A stretch of DNA of 64,000 nucleotides from Oscillospiraceae bacterium. GTDB lineage: Bacteria; Bacillota; Clostridia; Oscillospirales; Oscillospiraceae. The notes under the pieces are model-generated. The model ran no database searches and was not told the DNA's origin. It saw only the letters and a list, made by a program, of their open reading frames with translations. Position numbers and translations under genes: made by a program. The stretch lies in assembly GCA_910575815.1 (NCBI GenBank), contig CAJTFN010000014.1, positions 1 through 64,000 of the forward strand, read 5' to 3'. This document shows positions 37,756-47,155 of this stretch, one piece after another (the stretch's first letter is position 1; the number at the start of each line of letters is the position of its first letter).

Positions 37756-38046
37756 TTAGAAATCGTCCATGGCGCGGTTCACCGCGTTGCCCACGTCTCC
37801 GGCAGCATTGCGGATGTCGCGGCCGGCGTCCTCCAAGGCGTCTCCGGCGGTGCGGTCCCGGCGGCCGTCGTAGGTGCCGTCGTAGGAGCCAGTGGCGCTG
37901 CGGTCGGAGTGGCCGATGACGTTGTCGTTGCCGCCCACGATGCCGTCGTTCCGGTTCGCGGTTCCGTACTGGCTGCCGCCGCCGCAGGCTGTCAGGCTGA
38001 AGGCCAGCAGCAGGGACGCCAGCAGAAGCATCAGAGTATTTTTCAT
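37756..38046 (-). CDS. Small glycine- and aspartate-rich lipoprotein
   Basis: 96 residues. Signal peptide with lipobox LTAC (Cys21) followed by GGGSQYG. The mature part is Asn/Asp/Gly-rich (NDGIVGGNDNVIGHSD, SYDGTYDGRRDRT) and ends in an amphipathic helix (GRDIRNAAGDVGNAVNRAMDDF-like) of the kind seen in small cell-surface or entericidin-like lipoproteins. AAAAGGAGGAG is well placed. No family is assigned. A GC-rich hairpin without T-run lies 3' of it at about 37710-37745. Confidence 0.75.
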   Translation of the reverse strand: MKNTLMLLLASLLLAFSLTACGGGSQYGTANRNDGIVGGNDNVIGHSDRSATGSYDGTYDGRRDRTAGDALEDAGRDIRNAAGDVGNAVNRAMDDF

Positions 38047-38519
38047 AGGATACTCCTCCTTTTGAAATCGAAGGGCCCGCCCTGCCCGGCGGACAGGGCG
38101 GGGGTCTCCGTCAAAGCCGCGCAACGGTCTGTTGCGCTTCTTTGACGGCGCGCGGGGAGCGATGGCTCTCCGTGACTTCACGATACCCAAATCGTATTGT
38201 ATCCCGCGCCTGGGGAAACAACCGTGGGATTTTCAGGGGAGAACGCCTTTTTTTGAAAACGAAAGACATGAAGCGCCTCTCCGAGCCATAGCATGGAGCA
38301 TGGGAGAACCGGCGGCCTGCGGTTCCGAAGCGCTTTCGAAATTTCCGGCTGAGCGAAACCCGCGCCGGGGTTCCCCTGTCAAATCGATTGCGGAGTATGT
38401 TCCCTCCATGCGGCGGGAGTTTGAAGAGGTTCCCTCCCAGGCACGGGGCAGGCCTCTGTCCCGCCCGGCGCCTCGCCGGGGCGAGCCGGCTTTGGAGGGC
38501 CGGGAAGGAGAAGGGGTCC
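38047..38519. other. Intergenic region before rubrerythrin
   Basis: 473 bp. It contains a stem GCGCAAC-GGTCT-GTTGCGC (about 38115-38137) and A/T islands at 38185-38205 and 38250-38270. No convincing coding sequence or high-quality promoter was seen on either strand, though promoters for both flanking genes must lie here. Confidence 0.4.
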
Positions 38520-39053
38520 ATGGATTTTAAAGGAAGCGAAACCGAGGCCAACCTGCGCCGCGCGTTCTCCGGGGAGGCTCATACCCGGAGCAAGTACGGG
38601 CTCTACGCCGAGGTGGCCCGGCGGGAGGGATACGAGCAGCTGGCGGCCCTCTTTGAGGAGACCGCGGGCAACGAGCTGGCCCATGCCCGCATGTGGCTCC
38701 GGGCCCTGGAGGGCCTGGGAACCACGGAGGAAAACCTTCTGGACGCCGCCGGAGGGGAACATGCCCTCTGGACCTGTACCTATCCGGAGATGGCCCGGGT
38801 TGCCCGGGAGGAGGGGTTTCCGGAGCTGGCCGCCCGGTTTGAGGGCGTGGCCCAGGCGGAGCGGGCCCATGAGGTGCGCTTTATGAAGCTGCTGGAAAAC
38901 CTCCGGAAGGGCCAGGTATTTCAGCGAAGCGGGCCGGTGCTCTGGCAGTGCCGGAACTGCGGCCATCTGGAGTGGGGAAAGGGGGCTCCGGCGGCCTGCC
39001 CCATCTGCGGCGCCCCCCGGGGATTTTTTCAAATCCGGGCGGAGAACTATTAA
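38520..39053 (+). CDS. Rubrerythrin
   Basis: 177 residues. Diiron ferritin-like four-helix domain (about 1-135) with the metal-binding glutamates in FSGEAHTRSKY, EETAGNELAHARMW (ExxH) and VAQAERAHEVRF (ExxH). A C-terminal rubredoxin-type [Fe(Cys)4] domain follows: CRNCGHLEWG and CPICGAPRG (about 141-165). It reduces hydrogen peroxide in anaerobes using rubredoxin/NADH-linked electrons. The start at 38520 follows GGAAGGAG. The gene stands alone between long gaps. It complements SodA in oxygen defence. Confidence 0.95.
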   Translation: MDFKGSETEANLRRAFSGEAHTRSKYGLYAEVARREGYEQLAALFEETAGNELAHARMWLRALEGLGTTEENLLDAAGGEHALWTCTYPEMARVAREEGFPELAARFEGVAQAERAHEVRFMKLLENLRKGQVFQRSGPVLWQCRNCGHLEWGKGAPAACPICGAPRGFFQIRAENY

Positions 39054-39295
39054 CGCCGGACATAAAACTGCCAAAAGGACGTTGGGAAGCGGCTTTCCGC
39101 AATCTCTCCGGTCCCGGACCAACGGGGCTTGAAGGGACGCGGCTCCGGCAAAGAACCGCCATTCGAAGAGATTTTGCGGGAATTCTTTTAAAAATTAGGC
39201 GAAATGACGTATAATTTATGGTATATCTGGTGCAAACTAACAAAAAGAACTTTACTGTCAGGGAAAATTTTTAAGAATGTTTGTGCATTTCTCCA
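39054..39295. other. Intergenic region after rubrerythrin
   Basis: About 240 bp, becoming A/T-rich toward the HPr promoter. No gene or clear terminator seen. Confidence 0.4.
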
Positions 39296-39324
39296 TTGAC
39301 TGGAGAAGAAAAAGCGGTTATGAT
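39296..39324 (+). promoter_or_regulatory. Sigma-A promoter of the HPr gene
   Basis: TTGACT (39296-39301), 17-bp spacer, TATGAT (39319-39324), about 65 bp before the start codon. Confidence 0.85.
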
Positions 39325-39390
39325 GATAAAGTGATAACTCGTGGGCAATATACCTCATTTTGATTTGATACAGAAAAGGAGAGCTGCAAC

Positions 39391-39654
39391 ATGTATACGC
39401 AGGAAGTCACTGTCAACAATGAAGTTGGTTTGCACGCCCGCCCCGCCACATTCTTCATCCAGAAGGCCAACGAGTTCAAGAGCGGCATCTGGGTCGAGAA
39501 GGAGGACCGCCGCGTCAATGCCAAGAGCCTGCTGGGCGTTTTGTCTCTGGGCATCGTGAAAGGCACGCCGATTACGCTGATCGCTGACGGCAGCGACGAG
39601 AAAGAGGCGGTTACCGCCCTGGTGGATCTGGTGAAAGACAACTTCGGAGAGTAA
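39391..39654 (+). CDS. ptsH: HPr phosphocarrier protein
   Basis: 87 residues, full family length. The active-site His is in GLHARPATFF (His15) and the regulatory Ser in NAKSLLGVLSLGI (Ser46 region), both present, so it can be phosphorylated by PEP-EI and by HPr kinase and act in sugar transport and carbon catabolite control. AAAAGGAGAG is well placed. It is monocistronic with its own strong promoter and terminator; ptsI is not adjacent. Slight chance that it is a Crh-like paralogue, but the active His argues against it. Confidence 0.93.
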   Translation: MYTQEVTVNNEVGLHARPATFFIQKANEFKSGIWVEKEDRRVNAKSLLGVLSLGIVKGTPITLIADGSDEKEAVTALVDLVKDNFGE

Positions 39655-39662
39655 GAAATCGT

Positions 39663-39700
39663 CCCCGTGCTGCGTCTGGCAGCGCGGGGAAGTCTTTTTT
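39663..39700 (+). terminator. Intrinsic terminator of the HPr gene
   Basis: 11-bp stem CCCCGTGCTGC / GCAGCGCGGGG with one G-T pair, then AAGTCTTTTTTT. Confidence 0.9.
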
Positions 39701-39722
39701 TCGCCATGGGGACGAACTTCAC

Positions 39723-39864
39723 AGCGCCGCCTCTCTTTGGGAGAGGCGGCGCTCAGGCTGTCGAAAAAGTGTTTTCGATAGCCTGAGCAAGTTTTTCAGA
39801 ACTTCAAAAAAGTTCTGAAAAACTTCTGATTGAAAACGAGAGAAACCCCTGATGGGTTTCTCTC
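39723..39864. repeat. Chain of four consecutive perfect or near-perfect hairpins
   Basis: Stem 1: AGCGCCGCCTCTC at 39723-39735 with its complement at 39741-39753. Stem 2: GCTCAGGCT...AGCCTGAGC at 39751-39788, extended by TCGAAAA/TTTTCGA. Stem 3: 16-bp perfect AAGTTTTTCAGAACTT at 39789-39804 with its complement at 39810-39825. Stem 4: GAGAGAAACCC at 39838-39848 with its complement at 39854-39864. It lies between convergent genes; stem 4 may terminate the minus-strand gene. Confidence 0.7.
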
Positions 39865-39920
39865 GTAGCTCTTTTCCTTTCCGTTCACTTTCAGATCGCG
39901 CTTTTTCATGGGCCGTGCAG

Positions 39921-40430
39921 TCATGTCCGGCCATACCGCAGCTCCGCGAATTGGCCGTACTTCCGGACCTCCTCCAGACGAAAGCGCCGCAGGGCCTCCT
40001 TCTGGGTGAACAGCGGTACGCCGCCGCCCAGCAGAACCGGGGCCACCTGGAGAATCAGGCGGTCCACCAGATCCCGGTCCAAAAGAGGCGACAGCAGCGT
40101 GTTTCCGCCGACTACCCAGATGTTCCGGTCCGGGCCCAGGCCTTCCGTGAATTCCGCCGCGTCGCCGCAGACGGCGGTGAAGCCCTCCCGGGACAGCGGC
40201 TGATGGGTGAACACATAGTTCTGGGTGGAGGGGTAATATTCCGCCGGGTTTCCCGCCTTTTCCAGCTCCTGGAAGGTCCGGCGTCCCATCAGGGTGACGT
40301 CCATCTCCCGATAGAAGGCCTCGTAATCCGTCTCCTCCACGGTTCCGCTCTCGTGGAGCCAGTCCAGGTTATGGTCCCGTCCGGCCAGATAGCCGTCCAG
40401 GGTGACGCAGCCGTAAAAATAGACGCTCAT
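39921..40430 (-). CDS. RibD C-terminal/dihydrofolate-reductase-like protein
   Basis: 169 residues of the RibD_C (PF01872) stand-alone type: MSVYFYGCVTLDGYLAGRDH at the start, LMGRRTFQEL (about 72) and IWVVGGNTLLSPLL (about 117-130), the pyridine-nucleotide-binding GG motif. Such proteins are putative NADPH-dependent reductases; the substrate is unknown and it is not a true folA. The ATG at 40430 is 11 nt after GGGAGG; a longer in-frame start lacks a site. Confidence 0.88.
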   Translation of the reverse strand: MSVYFYGCVTLDGYLAGRDHNLDWLHESGTVEETDYEAFYREMDVTLMGRRTFQELEKAGNPAEYYPSTQNYVFTHQPLSREGFTAVCGDAAEFTEGLGPDRNIWVVGGNTLLSPLLDRDLVDRLILQVAPVLLGGGVPLFTQKEALRRFRLEEVRKYGQFAELRYGRT

Positions 40431-40683
40431 ATTTGTGAAAGCCTCCCTTTCCAAAGTGTTTGAAAGCCCAACTATACCATAAAACACGCCCGGGGGCAAG
40501 GGAAACCGCTGCTTCTTCCAGAATGGCCGTCTGGGGGGACGGCTCCCGGGTCCCTCCGGAAGGAAGCCTTCCCTGATAATTTTGCGCGTTCCCCCTTCCC
40601 TCCGTCTCCCCGGTGCGGTATACTGAGAGCATCACCAACACCACGGCCCCTTGCCGGCGCAAGTTGGGCGGAACGGAGGAACC

Positions 40684-43600
40684 ATGGAACAGCTGCATCA
40701 GCATATGACCGCCGCCTTCGGGGAAGAGGCCTTCCTGCGGAAGCTGGCCCGCCCTCAGGCGGACGCCCTTCGCCTCTTCGACCGTCTGGATTGGCCATCC
40801 CTTCTGGCCCCCCTGCTGCCCATCCGGGAGCGGATTTCCTGCGTCCGGGCTCTGGAGGCCCTGGGCCCCGCTCTGGCGCTCCTGGCCCCGGAGCCGGAGG
40901 AGGGCTGGGCTCTCTACGCCTACCGGGTGGCCGGGGCTCTGCTCTATCCCCAGGATGACCCCGGACACACCGCCGCCCAGCGGGACGGGGCCCTCTTTGC
41001 CCTGCAATTCCTCCGGACTCTCCTGGACGCGGAGCGGCAGGCCCTGCCCTTTGACTTCTGGCTGGACTTTGCCTTTTGCACCGAGGAGGAGCTGGCGGCC
41101 AGCAACCTGGCGGAGGAGTACCGCCAGTTTCTCCGGCGCTGGCGGGAGGAGTATGTCTACGAGCTTCTCCGCCTGGGCCGGGAGGTGACGCCCTTCCACA
41201 CCTGCGAGCACATCGCCGGGGTTCACCACGTGTCCATGATGGTCTCCCGGGCCTTCAAGGCCAGCGGCGGCAAGATCGACCTGGGGCTCATCTCCGCCGC
41301 CGCCGCGGGACATGACATCGGCAAGTTTGGCTGCAAGCCCGGGGAGCGGGTGCCCTACCTCCACTATTACTATACGGACCAGTGGTTCAGCTGGCGGGGC
41401 CTGGGAGCTCTGGGCCGGGTGGCCGCCAACCACTCCGTCTGGGATCTGGAGCTGGAGAACCTGTCCTCCGAGTCCCTGGTGCTGGTTTACGCGGACTTCC
41501 GGGTGAAGCAGGAGCGCCTCCCCAATGGAGGGGAGCTGGTGAAGCTCTTTTCCCTGGTGGACGCCTTCGACGTCATCCTCTCCAAGCTGGACAATGTGGA
41601 CGCCGCCAAGCGGCGGCGGTATCGCTATGTCTATTTAAAGCTCCGGGACTTTGAGGGCTATCTTCAGAGCTTCGGCGTGGATGTGACCCTGGCCACCGCC
41701 GGGGGGCCGCCCCGGCCAGGGAAGGACCCGTCCCTCATGAACGAGGACGAGGTGGTCCTGGGCCTCCGGCAGACGGCGGTGGACCACAACATCCGCCTCA
41801 TGCACCGCCTGAGCCGGGAGCGGCTTTTCGTGGGCACCCTGGAGGCCGCCCGGGGGGAGAAGAACCCCGCCCGGATCCGGGCCTACGTGTCCGTCTTCCG
41901 GGAGTATTTCACCTACTGGACCGTGGAGCAGAAGGAGCAGACCCTGGAATTTCTTTACGAGCTGCTGCTCCAGCCTGACGGGGACATCCGCCGCCAGGCG
42001 GCGGGGCTCATGGGCCGGATTCTGTCGAAGTTTCTCTCCGGCTATAAAAAGGAACTCCCCCAGGGAGTGACGCCCAGCCACCAGGAGGATCGCCCCTTCG
42101 AGCTTTGGGCCGAGTATCTGGAAAAGCTGATTCACCCGGACCGCCGCCTGACCCCCCGGCAAATCAGCATGATCCGCTATCAGGCCAAGACGGCGGCGGA
42201 CGCCCTGCTGGGGGGCTGTTCTGACGAGGACTTTCCCCGGTTCGCCGAGCTGCTCTTCCGCCATTACCAAAATCCGGGGGCCGAGGACCCGGAGGGGGCC
42301 TTCGCCCTGCTGAACACGGCGCTGAATCTGCCCATGGAGCGCCTGGCGCCCCGGGACTTGACCGGCCTGGCGGACTTTGCCGCCTGGTGGCTGGAGAGCG
42401 GCGAGGCGCCCCAGAAGGCCGCGGCCATGCGGCTTTGCCGGAAGCTGCTGCCGGCTCTGGGCCTGGTCTCGCCGGAGCGAAGGGCCATCGCCGGAGCCGT
42501 GGCGGCGGCGGACTGCCGGTCCAGCACGCCGCTTCTGTATCTCCAGTCCCGGCTGGGCGCCAGCCTGGGCCTGGACATTTCCGCCCACCGGGCCCTGCTG
42601 GACCAGGGAGAGGCCGCCAGCGGCGTCTTCCTGGACAACCTGAAGACCGCCACGCCCTGGGTGCTGAAGGCCGTGGGCGTGGAATATCTGCTGGACCAGG
42701 CCCGGCGGGGGGACGCCACCAACGCACTCCACATCGCCGCCCACTTTTCCAACCTGATAAAGGTCAGCGAGAACGTGGTGGTCCGGCGGCTGGCCGGCGG
42801 GGCGCTGCTGGACGTGGCTCCCATGCTGTCGCCCCCCCGGCGGAACGAGGTGGCCGTGGAGCTCTGCGAGGCCCTGGAGACCGGCCAGTCGGAAATCTCC
42901 CAGTATATCCCCCAATATCTGGGGCGGTTTCTTCTGTGGCTGTCCCCCCGGGAGCTGGACGAGGTGCTGGATGAGCTGCTGCGATTCCTCTCCTCCTCCA
43001 GCGCCAACGTGGCCGCGGCGGCGTTGTCCACCGTGGGAGCCCTGCTGGAGCACTACCGGGTCTACGGCGGGCGCTTCCAGGAGACGCCGGAAATTTTGGA
43101 CCGGCGGCGCAAGCGCATGGCGGGCCTGCTCCTCAAGGGCCTGGCCTCCTGTATGGAGCCCGTGCGGCAGGAAGCCCTGCGGATCCTGGGCGAGGGGCTG
43201 TTCGCCTCGGAGGTTTTAAGCTTTGAGGAGAAGTCCAGCCTCTTTACCCTGGTGGCGAAGAAGCTCCTCTTCCTCATCGGCGAGCAGGAGGAGCGGGAGC
43301 TGACCTTCTTCCACACCGCCGCCGCCCTCTCCCACATCTACCGCTTCGCCGTGGGCCACCGGATTGAAAGCGGGCCCTTCGCCTTCGAGTGGCAGGGCAA
43401 GGCCGCCGCCTTTTTCCCGGGGACCTTCGACCCCTTCTCCCTCTCCCACAAGGGCATCGTCACCGCCATCCGGGATTTGGGCATGGAGGTCTATTTGGCC
43501 GTGGACGAGTTTTCCTGGTCCAAGAAGGCCCAGCCCTCTCTGGTGCGGCGGCAGATTGTCAGCATGTCCGTGGCGGACGAGTTCGACGTTTACGTTTTCC

Positions 43601-45474
43601 CCCACGACGTCCCCGTAAACCTGGCCACCCCCGACGACCTGGTGCGCCTGCGGCAGGTGTTCCAGGGCCGGGAGCTCTATTTGGTCGTGGGCTCCGACGT
43701 GGTGGCGGGGGCCTCGTCCTACAAGGCCCCGCCTCGGGAGGGCTCCGTCCACTCCCTGAATCACATTGTCTTCCGGCGCTCCAGCGACGCCGAGGGCCGG
43801 GAGATCGAGGCGGATCTCTCTCAGATCACCGGCCACGTCATCGAGCTTCAGCTCCCCACCCATCTGGAGGACATCAGCTCTACCCGCATCCGGGAGAACA
43901 TTGACCTGGGCCGGGATATCTCCAACCTGGTGGACCCCACGGTTCAGGACCTCATCTACCGAAACAGCCTCTATCTCCGGGAGCCCCAGTACAAGCAGCT
44001 GGTCCGGGCCAGCTTCCTGGAGTTCTCCCAGGTGGACCGCCCGGACCGGGCCCTCTGGGAGGAGCTGGCGGCGGCGGTGGGCCCTCTGCCGCCGCCGGAC
44101 CCCCGGGACCGGGTGTTCCTCCTCCGGGCGGCGGGACCCCGTCCCCGGGTCCTGGGCTTTTTGACCACCCGGGTCATCAACTCCGGGGAGCTGTACAACG
44201 CCTTTGGCAGCGAGGAGCTGGCCCATTGGGTCCGGACCCGCACGGCGGGGCGGATTCAGCTGCTGACGGGCCTTTGGACCGTCCGGACGCCGGGGGGAAA
44301 TTACGACGTGGGACAGCTTTTGCTGACCGAGGTCCTCACCCGGGCCGCGGAGGAGGACTGCGGCTACGCCGTCTGGTGGGGAGAGGCCGGGGAGGAGGGC
44401 GGAAAGCTCCTGCGCCGCCAGGGCTTCGTGCCCGCGGAGCTGGAGACGCCCCGTCCCCTGCTGCTGGTGGACATGCGCTCCCCGGCGGTGCTGGTGCAGA
44501 ACATTCCCACCACGCTGAAAGAGCCCTTCGCCTCGGACCGGCAGGTCCTGGCGGCCATGCGGTCCGCTCATCTCCGCTTTCAAGAGGCCGTCTGCGGCCT
44601 GTACCCTGGGACGCTGGTGCTGTCCCTCAACGCCGAGGTCATCTACCACCGGCTGGTCCGGAAGCTCACCGGGGAGAACGGTGTTCCCGCCGAGCCCCAG
44701 ACGCCCAGGGTGCTGGGGCCCAAAATGTGCGTGCCCTTCGGCAAGATCCTCCGGGGCAACGCCGTGCCCAACACGGTGACCAAGACCATTCACACCGACA
44801 AGGTCTTTGCCCCGGACCTCCACTCCTTTTCCATTGAGCCCTTCCCGGGCTATGTGCCCCTGGAGAGCCAGATTCGGACCATCCGGTCCTTCCGCCGGCC
44901 CGTGATGCTGGTGGACGACCTGCTCCACACCGGCAACCGGATCAACGCCCTGGATCCCCTTTTCCGGCGGGAGGAGCTGGACATCGACCGCTGCGTGGTG
45001 GGCCTCCTCTCAGGCCGGGGAAGGGACCTGATGAGCGCCAAGGGACGGAAGGTGGACAGCGTTTATTTCGTGCCGGACCTCCGGGCCTGGTTTGTGGAGT
45101 CCACCATGTATCCCTTCATCGGCGGGGACGCCGTGGACAAGGCGGCGGCCTCCGTGCCGGGTCTGGTCCCGGCGGTGAATCTCATTTTGCCCTACGCCTT
45201 CCCCAGGTTTTACCGGGAGTGCGGCCGGGAGGCGGTGTTCCACTTTTCCCGGACCTGTATTGAGAACAGCCGGGATATTCTCCTGGCCCTGGAGCGGGCC
45301 TACCGGGAGCGCTACGCCCGGAATCTGACCCTCTCCCGACTCAGCGAGGCGGTGATCCTGCCTCTGAGCCCCGACAAGGGGGCGGCGCTGCGGTATGACG
45401 CCAATCTCTCCGCGTCGGTCTGCCTGGAGAGCGATCTCAGGCAGCTGGACCGGATGAAGCCGCTGCTGGAATGA
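40684..45474 (+). CDS. Giant multidomain protein: HD, helical repeats, NadD-like, acetyltransferase-like and phosphoribosyltransferase-like regions
   Basis: 1596 residues. HD-type metal phosphohydrolase region (about 165-300) with FHTCEHIAG (His172, His176) and GHDIGKFG (His210-Asp211). Helical HEAT-like repeats (about 410-890). Nucleotidyltransferase of the NadD/NMNAT class (about 910-1100): FFPGTFDPFSLSHKG (910-924) with the HxGH-like Ser-His, and SSTRIRE (1065-1071). GNAT-like region (about 1140-1270; GQLLLTEVLTRAAEED). Phosphoribosyltransferase-like PRPP loop VMLVDDLLHTGNR (1407-1419) inside a region of about 1290-1500. No signal or membrane segment. GGAGG 4-5 nt before ATG. Followed by an LDH-like and a flavoprotein gene. 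Nucleotide or NAD-like cofactor metabolism is inferred; the product is unknown. Confidence 0.85.
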   Translation: MEQLHQHMTAAFGEEAFLRKLARPQADALRLFDRLDWPSLLAPLLPIRERISCVRALEALGPALALLAPEPEEGWALYAYRVAGALLYPQDDPGHTAAQRDGALFALQFLRTLLDAERQALPFDFWLDFAFCTEEELAASNLAEEYRQFLRRWREEYVYELLRLGREVTPFHTCEHIAGVHHVSMMVSRAFKASGGKIDLGLISAAAAGHDIGKFGCKPGERVPYLHYYYTDQWFSWRGLGALGRVAANHSVWDLELENLSSESLVLVYADFRVKQERLPNGGELVKLFSLVDAFDVILSKLDNVDAAKRRRYRYVYLKLRDFEGYLQSFGVDVTLATAGGPPRPGKDPSLMNEDEVVLGLRQTAVDHNIRLMHRLSRERLFVGTLEAARGEKNPARIRAYVSVFREYFTYWTVEQKEQTLEFLYELLLQPDGDIRRQAAGLMGRILSKFLSGYKKELPQGVTPSHQEDRPFELWAEYLEKLIHPDRRLTPRQISMIRYQAKTAADALLGGCSDEDFPRFAELLFRHYQNPGAEDPEGAFALLNTALNLPMERLAPRDLTGLADFAAWWLESGEAPQKAAAMRLCRKLLPALGLVSPERRAIAGAVAAADCRSSTPLLYLQSRLGASLGLDISAHRALLDQGEAASGVFLDNLKTATPWVLKAVGVEYLLDQARRGDATNALHIAAHFSNLIKVSENVVVRRLAGGALLDVAPMLSPPRRNEVAVELCEALETGQSEISQYIPQYLGRFLLWLSPRELDEVLDELLRFLSSSSANVAAAALSTVGALLEHYRVYGGRFQETPEILDRRRKRMAGLLLKGLASCMEPVRQEALRILGEGLFASEVLSFEEKSSLFTLVAKKLLFLIGEQEERELTFFHTAAALSHIYRFAVGHRIESGPFAFEWQGKAAAFFPGTFDPFSLSHKGIVTAIRDLGMEVYLAVDEFSWSKKAQPSLVRRQIVSMSVADEFDVYVFPHDVPVNLATPDDLVRLRQVFQGRELYLVVGSDVVAGASSYKAPPREGSVHSLNHIVFRRSSDAEGREIEADLSQITGHVIELQLPTHLEDISSTRIRENIDLGRDISNLVDPTVQDLIYRNSLYLREPQYKQLVRASFLEFSQVDRPDRALWEELAAAVGPLPPPDPRDRVFLLRAAGPRPRVLGFLTTRVINSGELYNAFGSEELAHWVRTRTAGRIQLLTGLWTVRTPGGNYDVGQLLLTEVLTRAAEEDCGYAVWWGEAGEEGGKLLRRQGFVPAELETPRPLLLVDMRSPAVLVQNIPTTLKEPFASDRQVLAAMRSAHLRFQEAVCGLYPGTLVLSLNAEVIYHRLVRKLTGENGVPAEPQTPRVLGPKMCVPFGKILRGNAVPNTVTKTIHTDKVFAPDLHSFSIEPFPGYVPLESQIRTIRSFRRPVMLVDDLLHTGNRINALDPLFRREELDIDRCVVGLLSGRGRDLMSAKGRKVDSVYFVPDLRAWFVESTMYPFIGGDAVDKAAASVPGLVPAVNLILPYAFPRFYRECGREAVFHFSRTCIENSRDILLALERAYRERYARNLTLSRLSEAVILPLSPDKGAALRYDANLSASVCLESDLRQLDRMKPLLE

Positions 45475-45495
45475 TCGGATAAGGAGGACTGTACA

Positions 45496-46743
45496 ATGAT
45501 GGAGTGCGTACACTACCGGGTCTCCGGGCGGGAGGCGGCGTCCTTTCGGCCGGGCCTGCCCTTCCCCGCCGGGACGGGAGCTCCGCCGGAGCTGTTTCTG
45601 GTGCAGCGGGAGCCCGTCTGGAGCTTCGCGGCCTGGAGGGTGACGGACGGGCGGCAGCTGACGGCGGACCAGACCGGCGTCTCCTGGCTGGCCCCCCGGC
45701 GGATGGGCCCCCCGGCGGAGCTTCCGCCGGAGGTCCGGACCGCCCTGGAGGCGGGCCGCCTCACCGGCGTGAACCTCCGCCACCCAGGCTGGGAGCGGGC
45801 GCTGGAATTTGCCACCCCCAAGCCGGGGAAAAAACGGGTTCATCTCCTGGCGGTGGGGGATGTGGGGGGCACCCTGCTGACGGCTTTGAAGCTGCTGGGA
45901 GGAGAGGAGATTTCCACCATTGGCATCTGTGATTTGAATGAGAAAACCGTGGCCCGGTGGGTGACGGAGATGGGGCAGATCGCGTGGCCCTGGGACTACG
46001 GGGCTCTGCCGGAGGTGGAGGCCGTCTCTCCGGAGCGGCTGTTTGACTGCGATGTCTTCATCTTCGCCGCCACCAAGGCCATCCCGGCGGTGGGCAGCGG
46101 GGTGAAGGACGTGCGCATGGCCCAGCTGGAGGCCAACCGCCCCCTGGTGGAGTCCTTTGCCCGGCAGGCCCGGAAGGCGGGGTTCCGGGGGCTGTTCATC
46201 GTCCTCAGCGACCCGGTGGATCCGCTGTGCCAGGCGGCGTGGTGGGCCTCCAACGTCGATGAGGAGACGGAATATCTGGACCTTCAGGGCTTCCTGCCGG
46301 AACAGGTCCAGGGCTTCGGCCTGGGGGTGATGAGCGCCCGGGCGGCCTATTTCGCCAAGCAGGATTCTCGCTTTGCCTCCTATTTCACCGAGGGCCGGGC
46401 CTTCGGCCCTCACGGACAGGGTCTGGTCATTGCCAACTCCATCCGGCGTTACGACGACGCCCTCTCCCGGGAGTTGACCCGGCTGACCCTGGAGGCCAAC
46501 CTCCGCATCCGGGACCTGGGCTTCAAGCCCTATGTGGCCCCGGCTATTTCCTCGGGGGCGATGCAGCTTCTGCTGGCCCTGCGGGGGGAGTGGCACTGCT
46601 CCTCGGTGCCCCTGGGAGGCGTTTGGTTCGGGTGCCGGAACCGTTTTGGCGGCTATGGGCTGGAGCTGGAGACGCTGGAACTGCCGGACGCGCTCTTTGC
46701 CCGCCTCCAGGAGACGGAGGCGGTGCTGAAGGGAATCGGGTGA
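45496..46743 (+). CDS. Lactate/malate-dehydrogenase-like protein with an N-terminal extension
   Basis: 415 residues. The first 110 form an extra domain without a recognised family. Then a Rossmann nucleotide-binding fold, LLAVGDVGGTLLTALKLLG (Gly121-x-x-Gly124-Gly), ICDLNE ending beta-2 (an acid that would bind the ribose), IFAATKAIPAVG, the DVRMAQLEANRPLVESF segment with the substrate-loop Arg-like and Asn positions, and FGPHGQGLVIANS bearing the catalytic His. The overall order matches LDH/MDH, but motif details (SDPVDPL, GPHGQG for GEHGDS) differ, so the substrate is unlikely to be plain lactate or malate. It lies 21 bp after the giant gene with AAGGAGG, so it is in the same operon. Confidence 0.82.
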   Translation: MMECVHYRVSGREAASFRPGLPFPAGTGAPPELFLVQREPVWSFAAWRVTDGRQLTADQTGVSWLAPRRMGPPAELPPEVRTALEAGRLTGVNLRHPGWERALEFATPKPGKKRVHLLAVGDVGGTLLTALKLLGGEEISTIGICDLNEKTVARWVTEMGQIAWPWDYGALPEVEAVSPERLFDCDVFIFAATKAIPAVGSGVKDVRMAQLEANRPLVESFARQARKAGFRGLFIVLSDPVDPLCQAAWWASNVDEETEYLDLQGFLPEQVQGFGLGVMSARAAYFAKQDSRFASYFTEGRAFGPHGQGLVIANSIRRYDDALSRELTRLTLEANLRIRDLGFKPYVAPAISSGAMQLLLALRGEWHCSSVPLGGVWFGCRNRFGGYGLELETLELPDALFARLQETEAVLKGIG

Positions 46744-46855
46744 GGGTTACCAGCTGCCTGTTCCACGGGGGCTGTTTTCCTGGGGACTGGTTTTTCAGGG
46801 ATATTTGGTTTGATGATGGAAGGGCAAGTCCGGGAAAATGGGCCGCCGATGGTCC

Positions 46856-46900
46856 GGAGGTTCCGGGGAGACGGGCCGCCGCCCTTGGCGGCCCCTGCAG
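46856..46900. repeat. Dispersed GC-rich stem repeat, copy 1
   Basis: GGAGGTTCCGG followed by ACGGGCCGCC...GGCGGCCCCTGC; nearly the same block recurs at 50238-50284 in the same orientation. The first copy follows the LDH-like gene. Confidence 0.55.
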
Positions 46901-46952
46901 AAGGCCCGGCCGACGGATGAAAGGACCGAAGCGGGAATTGGGCCATGGATGC

Positions 46953-47110
46953 CCTAGAGCCGCTCCCAAAATCATGAGAAACGTTCAGCGGTCCAGGAAT
47001 CGCGGGGCCGTCCTGGACGGGCGCCGGTTCGCCTGTGTCCTCCGCTTTGCCCTGCGTGCCCTGCCCTTCGCTTCCTTTTTTCTCATCATTTTTGGGGACT
47101 GCTCCAGGCC
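46953..47110 (+). repeat. About 160-bp imperfect palindromic repeat element, copy 1
   Basis: Begins CCTAGAGC and ends near GCTCCAGG, with internal ATCATGAGAAACG and CTCATCATTT parts, and a central part matching 52618-52785 in the opposite orientation (shared GTTCAGCGGTCCAGGAA, TCCTCCGC, CCTGCCCTTC). Terminal inverted repeats make it MITE-like. It lies between the LDH-like gene and the flavoprotein gene of one operon. Confidence 0.75.
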
Positions 47111-47155
47111 TTGCCGTGCAATACATTCCCGGCTCAGCCGGAAGGAGATGTTTTG

